DNA of 64,000 nucleotides from Owenia fusiformis. Lineage: Eukaryota > Annelida > Polychaeta > Sabellida > Oweniidae. The stretch lies in assembly GCA_903813345.2 (NCBI GenBank), contig CAIIXF020000005.1, positions 38,631,375 through 38,695,374 on the forward strand, given 5' to 3'. The notes beneath the pieces were generated by a model. It searched no databases. It was not told the origin of the DNA and worked only from the letters and a program-made list of their open reading frames with translations. Below are positions 12,001 to 36,956 of this stretch, one piece after another; positions within the stretch are counted from its first letter, which is position 1; the number at the start of each line of letters is the position of its first letter. The translations under genes and the position numbers were made by a program.

Positions 12001-15000
12001 TCAAGCTGAGAAATCGGCTTCGTTAAGGATTTTTCTAAATATTTTAGTTTCACTTTCAGGTTTTTCCCCGGGATTTTAGGAACATTATCAGTATCAACGA
12101 TTATCGGTAACGGTAAGGTAATGGAGGTGAAATTTACCGGCAGTGAGATCCATTACCGTTGCAAGCACTAGTGCTGCAATCGCACATACGAGAATTCTGT
12201 GATTATGTGTTGCACAGAAAACCGCAGTATTTTAAATTTAAATTTTTTGCAGAATTTGATTATTTGCACAGAATTTTGCAGAAAACTATATTTTTCCAGT
12301 CAACCTCATCTCATTACCCAAGAGAAAGCCCATGTTCAGATGAAGATGTTGCTTGTAGAATTTAACGCAGAATTTGGGATTTCATGCAGAATTTACTTTT
12401 TAATGCAGAATTGCATTTTTCTCATGCTGAAAACTAGTATGTGTGTACAGTAACACCAACTCTGAAGAGTGCTCATGAAGTGCCAAAATATCCATCAATC
12501 ATACCAATCAAAAGGTCTGATCTGTTTTGTCATATCTAATACTTGTATTTGTTCTCTTCTTCCAGACAAAAGATGGAGATGAAGATTCACCTCTAACAGT
12601 TGCAGAAACAACAGTCTCCACTTTAAAGTACATGTGGGTAACAAGCTGAATGCAAATAACACTCAGTCCCCTTGATATCATTCATAAGACCTAACACTTA
12701 TTCCATTTATATCACTTTGCAAAAATTGCAAAATCCATACATTACTGTGCTAGAATTACTAAGAAGGTCTTAAGGTGCCATGGAAGTTAACAGGAAATGA
12801 CGAAACAGGAAGTGAATTTTTTTTTGCATTTTTGGACATTTTTTGAACAAAGATAACAGAGTTCTGGTTTGACCTCCAGTCAATTTAACTATTTCCACAT
12901 ATCATTTACATGACCAGGATCACAATGCGCATGGTCAGAATGACCCTAAACATGATGAAATAACCTTTTTAGCCCTTTGAAAGTGTGACTGAAAAAAAGC
13001 TTAAAGTAGGAGCGTAGGGAAGGTCATTGAACAGAATCTTTTGAATTTTTCAGAAAATGTACCCAACATAATGCTCTAACTGATACAATCTTTGAAATTT
13101 TAGAAAATTGTCATAAAAAGGAAAAAAGATCGCTTTTCAAATCAGTTTTTTCATTTTTTTTCTTTTCCTATGAATGATATCAAATTTTCAAAGATTGTAT
13201 CATTTAGAGCAATATATTGGGCACATTTTCTGAAAAATTCAAAAGATTCTGTTTAGTGACCTTTCCTACCCTCCTACTTTTAGCTATTTTTCAGTCACAT
13301 TTTCATAGGGCTGAAAAAGTTATTTCATCATGTTTAGGGTCATTCTGACCATGAACATTGTGATCCTGGACCTGTAAATGGTATTTGGAACTAGTTGAAT
13401 TGACTGGAGGTCAAAACAGAACTCTGTTATCTTTGTTCAAAAAATGTCTAAAAATGCAAAAAAAATTGTCACTTCCTGTTTTGTCATTTCCTGTTAAGTT
13501 CCATAGCACCTTAAACCAGACACATTTAAATTGTAACTGGAGATTTTTGAAATGAGACCACAAGGGTTCATTCTTATTGAGAGTGCCATCCCCTTTATAA
13601 GCACCCTATAAACTTATTTACAGCTATTGGATTTAGCTTGAATGGATTTTACCACTTTTGCGAAATGGAATAAACACTACCAATTGTGTATTTCTTGCAT
13701 GTGTCATAAAGTCCCTCAGAATCTACCAGAGTGCATGATTGCTTATAGCTTGTTACCTCAACTTTTCTTTATTTTTTATATGTACTAAGTATTAAGTATT
13801 AGGAAAATTACATTTCAAAGTTTAGAAGCTTAGGCTACTTTCACATGTTTCAATCCACATTGTTGCATAACATTAATATTCAGTGAACGTAATTATTTGA
13901 AAAATAATTTATCAATAAAGATAGTCTATAGTATTCATTCTTATTTTCTACAGTAATTATAGGCATACTTGATGTATACCTCAGCTTGTTTATTCACTGT
14001 TTAACTCAAGTTCAACTCAAAATATGATTTTTATTAATGTTATTCCAGGGGCAAAATCTTCTACAGAATTGACCTGCCCTCACAGCTAGCAGCTGGCAAA
14101 TCTATTGATGTTACAGTTGAGACTATCTACAGTCATGGACTGAAGGCCTACCCCTCTCACATCAAACAATCTGAGAAACAATTTGTCCAGTTCTCTAGCA
14201 ACCTCTACCATTATTCTCCATACAAAACAACCACACAGACCACTATAGTCAACTGTGCATCAAGCAGCATAGAATCATACACAAAGAAGAAGCCTGTCTC
14301 TACCAGTGATAGCACAATCACATATGGTCCTTTTGAAACTAGAGAACCATTTCAAGATGTAAGTTCTTATTGTTTAGGACTATATGGTTTATATGTTAGC
14401 ATTTGTAATTTCTGACACTATTATATCATTTTTGTGAATTTTTTGCATTTTTCAATTCTGTTAACTTGTGATGTACAAGTTAAAATTTGATGTATACTAC
14501 ATGTCCTTAATATGAAAAGATTCTTATTTGTCAAGTTGGAAAGTTGACACTAAATTGGACGTTTAGGCAACAATGCAGTTCTAAAAGCAAAGCCCATCAG
14601 AGATGTTTTATTTCAACGTTCTTGTGAATAACTGTATTATTGCTACTTCTAGGATGAGATGGTTGTCCACTTTGAGAACAACCAACCATTCCTGGCAGTG
14701 ACTGAAATGACACGTCTGATAGAGGTGTCTCATTGGGGCAATGTGGCTGTTGAGGAGACCATAGATATCAGACACACTGGCGCCATCTTGAAGGGATCAT
14801 TCAGTCGCTATGACTACCAGCGTAGTAATGATGGAGTATCATCTGTGAAATCATTCAAGGTATGGAAGCTTCAGGTTGACATCTTTATCTTAAGGACTCT
14901 GATTGAATATTAGATATTTAAATCAATAATTCAACTCCTTCAATACCAATGCATATTTGAAAATCTATGCCACAATAAAACCTGTGCATATTGAACATTG

Positions 15001-18000
15001 TTTCGCCGAACCAGCTTTTCCTCCCATAATTGGGTGTGTATTCAAAATAGCTACAGTTATTCATTAATTATGGATGCTACTTGTAGCATGCTCAATGTTT
15101 GTTAATATATGTGCATGTCACAGCAAAGTTTTTGCTGGTCATTGATAACTAAAATTTGAGACTCTACCAAAGGCAAGTTATTACTGTCATGAAATGTTCA
15201 AAATGAAGTGTGGTATTATTTAAAGAAAAATGTTTTATTTATTTTGTGACCTTTGCTTCTCTGGTAAATTGATGTTTTTTCTCCTCGTCTTGTGTTACAG
15301 ACTGTGCTGCCAGCTAGTGCCAAGGATGTGTACTACAGAGATGAAATTGGCAACATTTCCACCAGTAATCTCAGAGAAGATGATGATGCCGTAGAGATAG
15401 ACCTCAGACCAAGGTTCCCTCTGTTCGGAGGATGGAAGACCCACTATGTCCTGGGATACAATGTACCAAGCTATGAGTACTTGTTCAACCAAGGTAATGA
15501 AAATCAATAATGAGTCAATTCTTCCTTGATTTAGAAAAAAGATTCTTTGAGCATTTCATTTGTAAATACATTGAAGCACGACATATTGTATTTAAGCAAT
15601 TTACCAAATATGGTTGCCATTTTGAAAAGGTTGACAATTTTTATAACTGCCATTTTTTTGTTATATAATGAAATAATAGAATGTTTGGTTAAATATCATA
15701 ATCATATTATTCTATATTTTACGTCACATACAGTTTGTTATTATAAGTTAAAGTAAATCCATCTATGTACATGTATCTTGACTGGATTGTCTCTAGTCAT
15801 TCAAATTAGTGATGAAGTACTGGATTACTTTGTTTGCAGGTGACAGATTTGCCCTTAAGATGCGCTTTGTTGATCATGTGTTTGATGATCAGGTGGTCGA
15901 CAAACTCACAGTGAAGGTCATCCTCCCTGAGGGGGCAAAGTAAGTTCTCTTATAGAAATATGTTGATCTTGGTGAATTGTTGGTTGAGAGAGAATTGTTG
16001 GTTGAGAGAGATTTAACTCTCAGTGTGGTCTTTGTTATATTTCAATTCAAAATGAGTAAGTTATTTTCTCCTACAGAATCCACTCATTCCAGTTCTCAGC
16101 TTTACTGCATTAACGAGCCTAACTTTATTCCAGGGGTAAATATCCCATAGCTTAAATACTTTGAGTGTAATTAATTCTTTCAGTTGTTCACATTCCCACC
16201 TTTACTGTTTACTGTATTAACATTCTGTCTTGATTTTTCTAGGAACATTAAGGTTGTTGCTCCATTCGCTGTAAAGGAAGAGCCCTCACAGTTGGAGTAC
16301 ACTTACTTGGACACTATTGGACGACCTGTGATTGTACTCACTAAGACCAACCTGGTAGAACAACATGTTAAAGACTTTGAGGTAAGAAATAGGAAATCTG
16401 ATCTCTTGTGCCATTCGGATATAGAGTTATCCAGTAGACATGTTTTTTTTACAATTTTAAAAGTTGTTTTTATTGATCCATCCTGTATACATACATATTG
16501 AGGTAACCATTGGCAAGAGAGATCATGTATGTACATGTACATTTGATAAAACATCAATATAACCCTTCAAATGAAAACCTATTTTTATACCTATGTTTCT
16601 ACAGGGGGTTAATTATGCCTCAAAATTAACAAAAAGTACATGTGCAAAGATAGCTAGGATAGTAATAAAAATTATATTTTGCATACATTTAAGTGGGAGA
16701 CCAAAATGCCATATGTTCTGACTCATCTTTTGTACTGTAACATACACTACAATTTACAATATTACGAATTTGTTTTCCAGATTCACTACACATTCCAGAA
16801 AATGTTGCTTCTCCAGGAGCCACTGTTGGTTGTAGGAGCATTCTACCTCCTTTTCACCCTTGTCATCATCTATGTCAGACTGGACTTCTCCATCACCAAG
16901 GTATGTGTCGTCTGCTAGGCTGTGTTGCATTCTGGGTAACATTTGTGGGAGTTTTCTACCTCCTTTTTGGCTCACACAGTGAGCCTATGGGATCGACCAG
17001 GCGTCCGTCCATTGGTCCGTCCGTCAACATTGGCCGCACAAATTAAAACTGCTATTCGGATTGAGTCATAGACACATTCATTTTATGCATATCCATAATG
17101 CCTATTTGACCTATCATCGCCATTTCCCAAGTTGGCCCGGTTTCCGAGAAATTGCGGATTTTGACGTCAAAAAGTCAAATTTTCTGTAAATACTAGACAC
17201 TTTGTTGAAGTAGAACTTTCAAATAACTTTAATAGTTGCTGTATATGCAACTTATGTCCTCTGAAGATTTCAAAGCTCTTGGAATTACAGTTTTTGGTGT
17301 TTCCTCTATAAAGTTTGATAAAAAGTAGGACTTAAGTCATTTTCAGGAAACTTTCTCATGTATAAAGTCAATAGCAGGTTTTGTGATTGACAAGTTTGCC
17401 TTATACTTGATCATTTCTTGCAATGAATTACATCATTACTAGATTAAAGCATTCCCTACATATTGCTCAATATATATCATCGTCAAATTTTTACCGTTTT
17501 TGAGATATTTGACGTCAAAAAACAGTAAAAATAGGTTATTTTTCAACTTGCTTCAATTTGACCAGATTCTTTTTTGAAAATCATCTACAAGTTGCCAGGA
17601 GTTCAAATCTGACATTAGTCTTAGGATTTGACCTTTAGTTGACCTTCAGTGACCTTCGAAAGGTCAAAAAAGTTGATTTTTCAAATTGATTTTTGGATGT
17701 AAATTTTGGTCAGCTTAATCACAAAAGACCTTACTGAGCTCTGACCAAGTAAAATTTTCAAGGTCAAGGGTCATCAAACTAGGTCACACAACTGTGCTAT
17801 CTAAGTTTTTTAAAGTTCGAGACTACAAATCCAAATCAATATTTTTGTTTGAAAGTCAGGATATACATTCCTCTGAAGGTTCCAAACTGTGTGAGCACAG
17901 GACCGTGGGTCCTTCATTGCTTTGTAAGATTTTGCACATATCATCTAACTGGTTAAGTTGCATTCTGGGTTAAATTTGGAGAAAACTTAATTTGCCCTGG

Positions 18001-19716
18001 TAGTATTGTACTTTTTCTGGAATCTAAAGGCTTTTGGGCCAGCCAGTGAAATCTGGAGGCCAGACTAGCTTTTGAGGCTATAAATTCTGGGCCCAAACTC
18101 AAACTTCAAATTTGATAAGAGAAACAAGGATACAAATGAAATAAATGTACAATAGCAAAATGTACACAACATATATGTTTAGGAGGATGACCGACGCCTG
18201 GAGAAGAGTTATCGCCTTATTGTAGATCACATTCGTATTGCCAGTATAATTGAAGCTCTAGAAAAAGAAGTAATATTGAAAGTTTTGAAAGGACATTGTT
18301 ATAATTATTTGCATTGATCTTGAATTGCTGTTCCTGTTTTATTGTTTCTGTTTGAACTAATTGGTTTAGATTGATTCATTTTCATTTTTTTTATACATGT
18401 ATGCTGTATGTATTGTTATTTATCCGATGGATACTAAATATATATGGAGATAACAACACAAGATTATTTTTGTATATGCCACTAAAATCGTATCCGATAC
18501 ATTTGACGTCTTAAAATTTTACGTCCATACAAAAGTAGGGATCATACGATAAATATGATATCCTATGATTTTCTCGGGCTATCATGTTTATCCACTCTTG
18601 GATATTGCCGATCTCCATTCATTCATTGTGCTCACTCGTGGAGGTGGGCGACATCCACTGATGGATAAAAATGGTATCCCTAAAAAATCATAGGATATCC
18701 TCTATATGCTGTATGTATTAAATGTTATATAATCCTTAGAGTCGATAATTTTGCATCTTATCACCAACGAAATATAGGTTTTATAAAATTACAAATAAGT
18801 TTCATCAATTGTTTTTTCCTGTAGGATGAAGCCAGCGAGAGCAAGATGCGTGTAGCGGGCCTGATCGAACAAGTCCAAGCATCACACGACAAACGTAGCG
18901 CACTCTACCAGACCTACGATGACTCCATTAACAAGTTCAAGTCCAGCAAGGACTCTAGCACGTTTGTGGCCAACCGTAAGAAAATAGATGCTGATTATAA
19001 GAAGCTCACCCAGCAGATTGGAGATATGTTGACCAAATTGAAGGCTGAAGGTTCAGATGCTGCTGATAAGGTATGTGAACTTGTAAACTTGACCATCGAT
19101 AATTTAATGCTAAAGCGTCTGTTGATTGAAATTTTGAAATTCAGAATGAAGACTGTTGTGCATCTTATAAATTAGAAACATGTCCCTATGCTTGTTGAAT
19201 CACACAGTTTCATTATTAGACAACAATATGCATTTTTAATTAGGCTTCACAAAACGTGAAAAACTGACAAAACTGGATGGTCAATTCAGCGAAAAATCTT
19301 TCTAAACAAAGTTCAGCCTGACCTAAAAAGGATATCATAATTATACAGATCCCTGATCCAGGCATAAAACTTATGTCATTTGAGTGGTCAAATTATGAAC
19401 AGTAATAGGCAGTCTGGTATTTGGCAATGGTTAAATTCTGTGTACTGTCATTCTGATTTAACAATTAAATAAAATAGTTTAGTGCGACTTAAAAAAGCTA
19501 ACAATAATTAAAACATGAATGTTCTGCTTGTAGGTGGCTGAGCTTCAGAAGTTAGACAATTTGTTCAAGGACCAAGTGAACACAGCCATCACCTATGCTG
19601 AGAAACTAATCCAAGGAAAACTAGCCAAGCAGCAATATGTAGATTTTGAGTCTACTACTCAGACCAAGAAAGAGGACATTTATCAAAAAATGGAGGCTGT
19701 TATGGCCACACTTTAA
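3051..19716 (+). CDS. RPN1: Ribophorin I (oligosaccharyltransferase subunit 1), ten coding exons
   Basis: RPN1 is the ER-membrane subunit of oligosaccharyltransferase that helps deliver substrates during N-glycosylation. Exons: 3051-3299, 12566-12633, 14049-14358, 14653-14859, 15301-15493, 15840-15939, 16243-16381, 16781-16900, 18825-19070, 19534-19716. All have GT/AG junctions and phases agree, giving 1815 nt, 604 aa, close to the human 607. A signal peptide ([17 protein letters not shown]) leads into [19 protein letters not shown]. Luminal blocks include [33 protein letters not shown] and [10 protein letters not shown]. The transmembrane helix [20 protein letters not shown] sits in exon 8, followed by a charged cytosolic coiled tail ending MEAVMATL. 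Exon 2 uses a GTGGGT donor at 12634, because only this keeps frame with exon 3. Intron 1 (9.3 kb) contains a hAT element split by a Ty3/Gypsy retrotransposon. A candidate extra exon lies at 18183-18269. Confidence 0.95.
4004..4512 (+). repeat. 5' LTR of the Gypsy element
   Basis: Begins TGTGACGG and ends CCGTCATA, an imperfect terminal inverted repeat. The boundary at ATA rather than CA is chosen because it gives matching GAAG target duplications. The last part contains TATATAAAAG near 4446, a plausible TATA box for element transcription. Confidence 0.88.
4513..4532 (+). promoter_or_regulatory. Probable primer-binding site
   Basis: The 5' LTR is followed by TTTTGGTGGAGCTGCCTGAG. A TGG start, complementary to a tRNA CCA end, occurs 2-3 bases inside. 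I could not assign the priming tRNA from memory. Confidence 0.5.
4544..5467 (+). CDS. gag: Gypsy gag polyprotein
   Basis: 307 codons ending in TGA. The N-terminal two thirds resembles a retrotransposon capsid ([14 protein letters not shown] and an LxERFPPK segment). It is followed by a glutamine/asparagine-rich linker of roughly 65 residues and two CX2CX4HX4C zinc knuckles ([14 protein letters not shown] and [14 protein letters not shown]) near the C terminus. The protein would form the virus-like particle and bind RNA. The terminating TGA at 5465-5467 is followed in the same frame by an open frame leading into pol. Confidence 0.9.
   Translation: MDLSILDKFHGKSEENVIIWLNTIDTFANLKNWNQQRKCSLIPLLVKGEAAKYFEQLEENTKNDWEELTEALKERFPPKQSERWELLDKLDTLKQNDMSVDEFHSKLMYYTSRLKKDAEDVKELFVQGLNTSTKNFVRLKEPENLEQAVKFARIHSNMPQDSAPEMLAASIKILTDKVDKLSVAAVTVDAMGQRYANNNQFPVQQSAQRQQNQYQPQNQYQPQKQYQPQNPFQQQNQFPGNQQFTQQQKRYPQHDQQFMQQNPPSRNQCERCGKSNHLSLNCYARFKQCFQCGRGGHYSYMCRNVAK
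5468..9316 (+). CDS. pol: Gypsy pol: protease, RT, RNase H, integrase, chromodomain
   Basis: The frame is open from the codon after the gag TGA to the stop at 9316, about 1282 codons, with no ATG near its start. Motifs by position: protease DTGA at 5663-5674; reverse transcriptase with [24 protein letters not shown] and catalytic YCDD at 6671-6682 (family usually Y-V/I/L-DD); RNase H CDASG near 7117 and YTDH near 7315; integrase HHCC zinc domain about 7975-8105; catalytic D at 8180, D at 8357 and E at 8465, spacing DX35E; GPYY near 8886; chromodomain about 9137-9280 with CYKVKWR and [10 protein letters not shown]. All catalytic residues look intact. It probably reaches the particle as a gag-pol product, by readthrough or another recoding route. 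Confidence 0.92.
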   Translation, partial: GLAPVPHRDGHLETKVDNQKFKKVKSDSGKVAIPAVQSVKVNLQRSVSNIIIHTNIVDNNIKALVDTGAEQSCMRLALYEKLNLHKKCPISPTNIELYGAGGETHKLEVLGVANVPLKFEEFEYVQPMHILKSANHDVILGEDFFSQSKALIDFTQKVVILQQGDPTKHSTYTTNEPRLTACVNNVAIGSEVQTSGINLEKCKLPEGEKTKLVTFIDKNKDVFSQNMNELGCANSTYEHVIRTKSDKPVQQRFYRYSQEQKNEIDKQCDQMLEYGIIEHSVSEYASPVVLVKKKSNEYRLAIDYRRLNKNTEAIHYPLPQLNDIIDCIAHSKATIFSVLDMHSGFWQLPLSESSKHKTAFVTHKGKFQFNRMPFGLKNAPMSFQRVMNDVLKGLTWDFVLVYCDDIIVFSKDMKEHLNHLDQVFTRLRKANLKLKPSKCKLALEKVVYLGFVFTKEGITVDNEKIKAILSYPQPTNVTEVRAYLGLCNFYRRFVKGFSNIVAPLNNLMRKNVEFVWDEQCENAFQESKIMLTTEPVLVYPDLQKPFIISCDASGTAIGYILGQIDEQGRERAVSYGGRSLSTGERKWSITERECLALIEAINEYHIYIANAHFIVYTDHISLKYLQSIKDHTGRLGRWSIKLQAYDFTIEFRCGKSNSNADALSRRPYEVNECKQMCQQTTTIQTEDSGITQDNCTDEWVAYSIPSPTTMQTGNIGSEGQNVKCPISESKQQTGMCSDLSALSSICEITQSSNEVFQNKQRQDPQLQMYIKYLEQDELPDKENLARKVILESQDFLIKDGILYHMYYPRGKGHKSDRVVIQLAIPQQLREDVLQCYHDSLMGGHQGQDRTYNTIRYKYYWPKMYSDIEKYVKSCEICQQSKRYHGQRAPLQPLQTGSLFSRVHMDILGPIHKVNGFQYILLIVDSFSKWPEAVALKSIEAIEVARVLFTEFICRYGSMKTLITDRGQNFMSKVIQELCRMFGIEHRATSSYHPETNSSCERMNSTINQAFRCFVDKQQSNWPQLLPGILASYRFSPATESTGYSPYYLLYGKEPLMPLDTMVPVSMGQSTVTDRLQDIQTNLEVARDIAKENQEAAKIKTKTQHDKKAKLPQFKVGDRVWLHVPKTPTGLTPKHCRKYHGPYYIVRANANMTYKLIRCSDDRLLRSLVHANRLKPYVDPETRPTNTPRVQQGQVLQDDNHIDQGSSSISDSSSESDQQPPQVQEVERLLACGKHNGKKCYKVKWRNEKKSTWEYEENIPRNLIREYHITKTNTGKVRKRKTR
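9317..11347 (+). other. Long noncoding 3' segment of the Gypsy element
   Basis: Two kilobases between pol and the 3' LTR hold no open frame longer than about 60 codons, so there is no envelope gene. A 7-bp stem hairpin (GAATGCG, loop GGA, CGCATTC) lies at 11314-11330. The 15-base word CGGAGTGATTTTCAT occurs just upstream of the hairpin (about 11296-11310) and again inside the 3' LTR start. Confidence 0.75.
11334..11347 (+). promoter_or_regulatory. Polypurine tract
   Basis: GGAGGAGAAGCAAA directly precedes the 3' LTR, where plus-strand DNA synthesis is primed. It is purine-only except for one C. Confidence 0.7.
11348..11856 (+). repeat. 3' LTR of the Gypsy element
   Basis: Same sequence as the 5' LTR apart from one base near its end. 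Followed by the GAAG target duplication and then the right half of the hAT element. Confidence 0.9.
12774..13510. mobile_element. 737-bp near-perfect foldback element with TTAA flanks
   Basis: The left arm starts GGTGCCATGGAAGTTAACAG and the right arm is its inverted copy, ending CCATAGCACC. The arms pair almost throughout, with the turning point near 13140. TTAA occurs at 12770-12773 and 13511-13514, the target site of piggyBac-type elements, but I do not recognise the termini. It has no coding capacity and lies in RPN1 intron 2. Confidence 0.75.
16965..17925. repeat. Dispersed repeat with CTCACACAGT / ACTGTGTGAG ends
   Basis: In RPN1 intron 8. It starts GGCTCACACAGTGAGCC followed by GTCCGTCC words, and closes with AACTGTGTGAGC. 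The interior has GACCTT/AAGGTCA-rich sequence and a 'CATCTACAAGTTG...GAGTTCAAATCTGA' module, which recurs inverted in EARS2 introns (24640-25020, 34740-35075). Related TTGCATTCTGGGT sequences flank it near 16926 and 17950. Confidence 0.5.
18183..18269 (+). CDS. RPN1: Candidate 29-codon cassette exon of RPN1
   Basis: Between RPN1 exons 8 and 9 an 87-nt segment has an AG acceptor (ATGTTTAG) and a GT donor (GAA|GTAATA) and is open in phase 0, the phase of both neighbours. It encodes a charged, helix-like peptide starting [18 protein letters not shown] and ending EALEKE. Including it would insert 29 residues just after the transmembrane helix, at the start of the cytosolic tail. Human ribophorin I joins the flanking exons directly as I recall it, so this is either an alternative exon or a chance open segment. 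Confidence 0.4.
18555..18705. repeat. Short foldback in RPN1 intron
   Basis: GATATCCTATGATTTT near 18558 pairs with AAAATCATAGGATATC near 18687. It is probably a decayed miniature inverted-repeat element; no target duplication was identified. Confidence 0.4.
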
Positions 19717-19795
19717 CTCTTCATTGGACACTAGATATGTTTTATATAATTGCTATGGCAACAAATGTCATGTTTGTCAAGAATCATATTCAGTA

Positions 19796-19801
19796 AATAA
19801 A
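19796..19801 (+). terminator. RPN1 polyadenylation signal
   Basis: AATAAA lies 80 bases after the RPN1 stop codon, a normal distance for an animal 3' end. Confidence 0.7.
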
Positions 19802-20687
19802 GAGAAGACAAATATATGTACTTATTTATTTAAGTGTTCTAGTTTTTAACAACATTTTGCCAAGAGAGATGGTTCTTGTTTGCCAATCATCCCGAGTCTT
19901 TGATTCAATATTTTGGTTTGTTTTCTTAACGAACATGACATTGATTGCAAGCCACAATTCTCATAGCTTCATTAGATGTACATGTATACTTCAGTACTTT
20001 CAGTGTCTAACATTGTTCATGTTGTCATAATATAAATAATTCATTATTGAGACATCTATGATTGAAATTGATGTCAAAATATAACAATATTGTCATTTGA
20101 GTTATCACTATGACTTGAAATTTCAGTACTTTATATCTGAAAATCATGAATTCTAAAGTCATAATTTCATTTACATTCATCCAGATCATACTGCCAAAGT
20201 CATCTGATATCAGAGTTTTTATCGCAACCTTTTCATATGAAGACGGTGAAAGTTGTTTCCCATTAAATTGTGTTGCATTGTATTGGTCTGAACAAGTGAT
20301 AATTTACTAAGTAATAAATTGCAAAAGAAATAAACACCTCAGTTTTGTGCTTTGGTTTATTGGTTTAACAAAATGAAGGGATCTGAAAACTGTCATAGAA
20401 AATCACAAGACGAAACCACTTTGATATTTGCCATAATGTGACTTTTCATTAGTCCATATGAACTCTAATGAAGGAATAAATTGTGAATCTAGTTTTACAT
20501 GAATGAATTGTCAAAAAGGCATGGGACTGGGAGGTGGATGAAAATCCCGATGAAAATAATAAGTGAACTGTCTCCAGCAACAGATCTTTTAATGTATTGT
20601 ACTTTTAGAGATTACTGAATCTGAATCGTGAATGGAAATGAAAGAATGCCCACTTGATCTTTTGACTATTCCAACACTTTCTTTGTC

Positions 20688-21103
20688 CAAAGGACCAGGT
20701 ATGGTATGGCAAATGATTTTGAGATCTTCTCTTCCCATGAATATTTTCTCACCATAAATACATTTCTCATCAAAATAATGTGAGGTCCCCAGGATAAAAA
20801 TTATCAGTCCGAAAAAATCATCTACAACTTCTTCACTTGTAGACTGGAATTGAAGGATATCAAAGGATGACCAAAATTATATATGGCATGAGTTTTCCCT
20901 TTGGGTAAATCTTAAATAATTTCTCTTAGAAAATTAGTCCTACATGTTGAAAATGTGTTGAGAATGAGGTCCTAAACCATTTTTGTTATTCTGATAACTT
21001 TATTTCAAAGAAAACATATTACTTTACATTAATGGTTAGAATATACTCATGGTCAAAGTTATAACTGTCTTAAACCATTTGCCACACCATACCTGGTCCT
21101 TTG
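20688..21103. mobile_element. Miniature inverted-repeat element, AGGACCAGGT termini
   Basis: The left end CAAAGGACCAGGTATGGTAT is mirrored by ATACCTGGTCCTTTG at the right, and the match continues inward through GGCAAATG/CATTTGCC. About 416 bp with no coding frame. Target duplication not resolved. Confidence 0.6.
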
Positions 21104-21244
21104 ACTCGCATATTAGGGAAACCTTGAAGTGTGAACACATTTGGCCAGTACCAATATAAACATATATCAAGTGTTTATTCACAACCATTTTCCTTGATAC
21201 ACTCAGTTTATTGTAAATTGCATTGATTTGTAATTTTGTGGATT

Positions 21245-21580
21245 GGGCATTTGAAATTTTGTTTGCTATTTAATTTGGCGGATTGACCATCATGATTCGT
21301 ATTACTCAGTTCACAACTTGAACTGATAACGCAATTTTATATCTCCTGGTATAAAGATTGTTTTATCTAAACCAGGGGACTCTGTAGATTTTTGGAAATA
21401 ATGCAAAATTGACATTTTATTCATGTTTCAATCTATTTCACCATAGAATTATTGTGCAAGGTAATGTGGAAAAGGCACTGGAAGAAAATCCAATGGAATT
21501 TCATTTTCAAAAAATTGGTGGAGACTTAAATTGGCAGTTTTTACCAATCCGCCAAATTATTACGGCTGTCAAATTAAAGC
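21245..21580. repeat. Degenerate relative of the TTTGGCG inverted-repeat element
   Basis: CTATTTAATTTGGCGGAT near 21268 and ATCCGCCAAATTATTACGGC near 21547 match the internal parts of the clear element at 55868-56359. Its ends have decayed. Confidence 0.4.
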
Positions 21581-21745
21581 AACTTACAATATTTTGAATA
21601 TTTTCAAATGTTTATCCATGATTCTTCAAACTCAAATCATGAGCTTTCAAGAAAAAAAGAGATTTTATTGTTTCAATTTACAATGTGCCTTCTTATCTAA
21701 TACCAAAGGTCCCTTAAAGTCCCCTTTATTACAAAGCAAGTCTAT

Positions 21746-36956
<15,211 letters not shown>

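Larger units (their letters stand above)
3678..12170. mobile_element. hAT-like nonautonomous element, split by a Gypsy insertion
   Basis: The left end reads TAGTGCCTTACGGTAATG. The right end, reverse-complemented, reads TAGTGCTTGCAACGGTAATG, so the termini are inverted repeats. Both ends are flanked directly by the same 8 bases, GTGCTGCA (3670-3677 and 12171-12178), the target duplication length of the hAT superfamily. Without the Gypsy insertion (4004-11856 plus its 4-bp duplication) the element is about 0.64 kb and has no coding capacity. It lies in RPN1 intron 1 and predates the Gypsy insertion. Confidence 0.82.
19802..21745. other. Tail-to-tail spacer between RPN1 and EARS2
   Basis: No coding exon is seen. 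It contains an inverted-repeat element at 20688-21103 and a degenerate relative of the 55868-56359 element at about 21245-21580. EARS2 transcription from the other strand must end here. Confidence 0.7.

Noticed and set aside
15970-16015. 18-bp duplication AATTGTTGGTTGAGAGAG in RPN1 intron 6
   Set aside because: It is a simple tandem duplication inside the intron and does not include the splice donor, so it is not a fourth case of the donor-seeded type.
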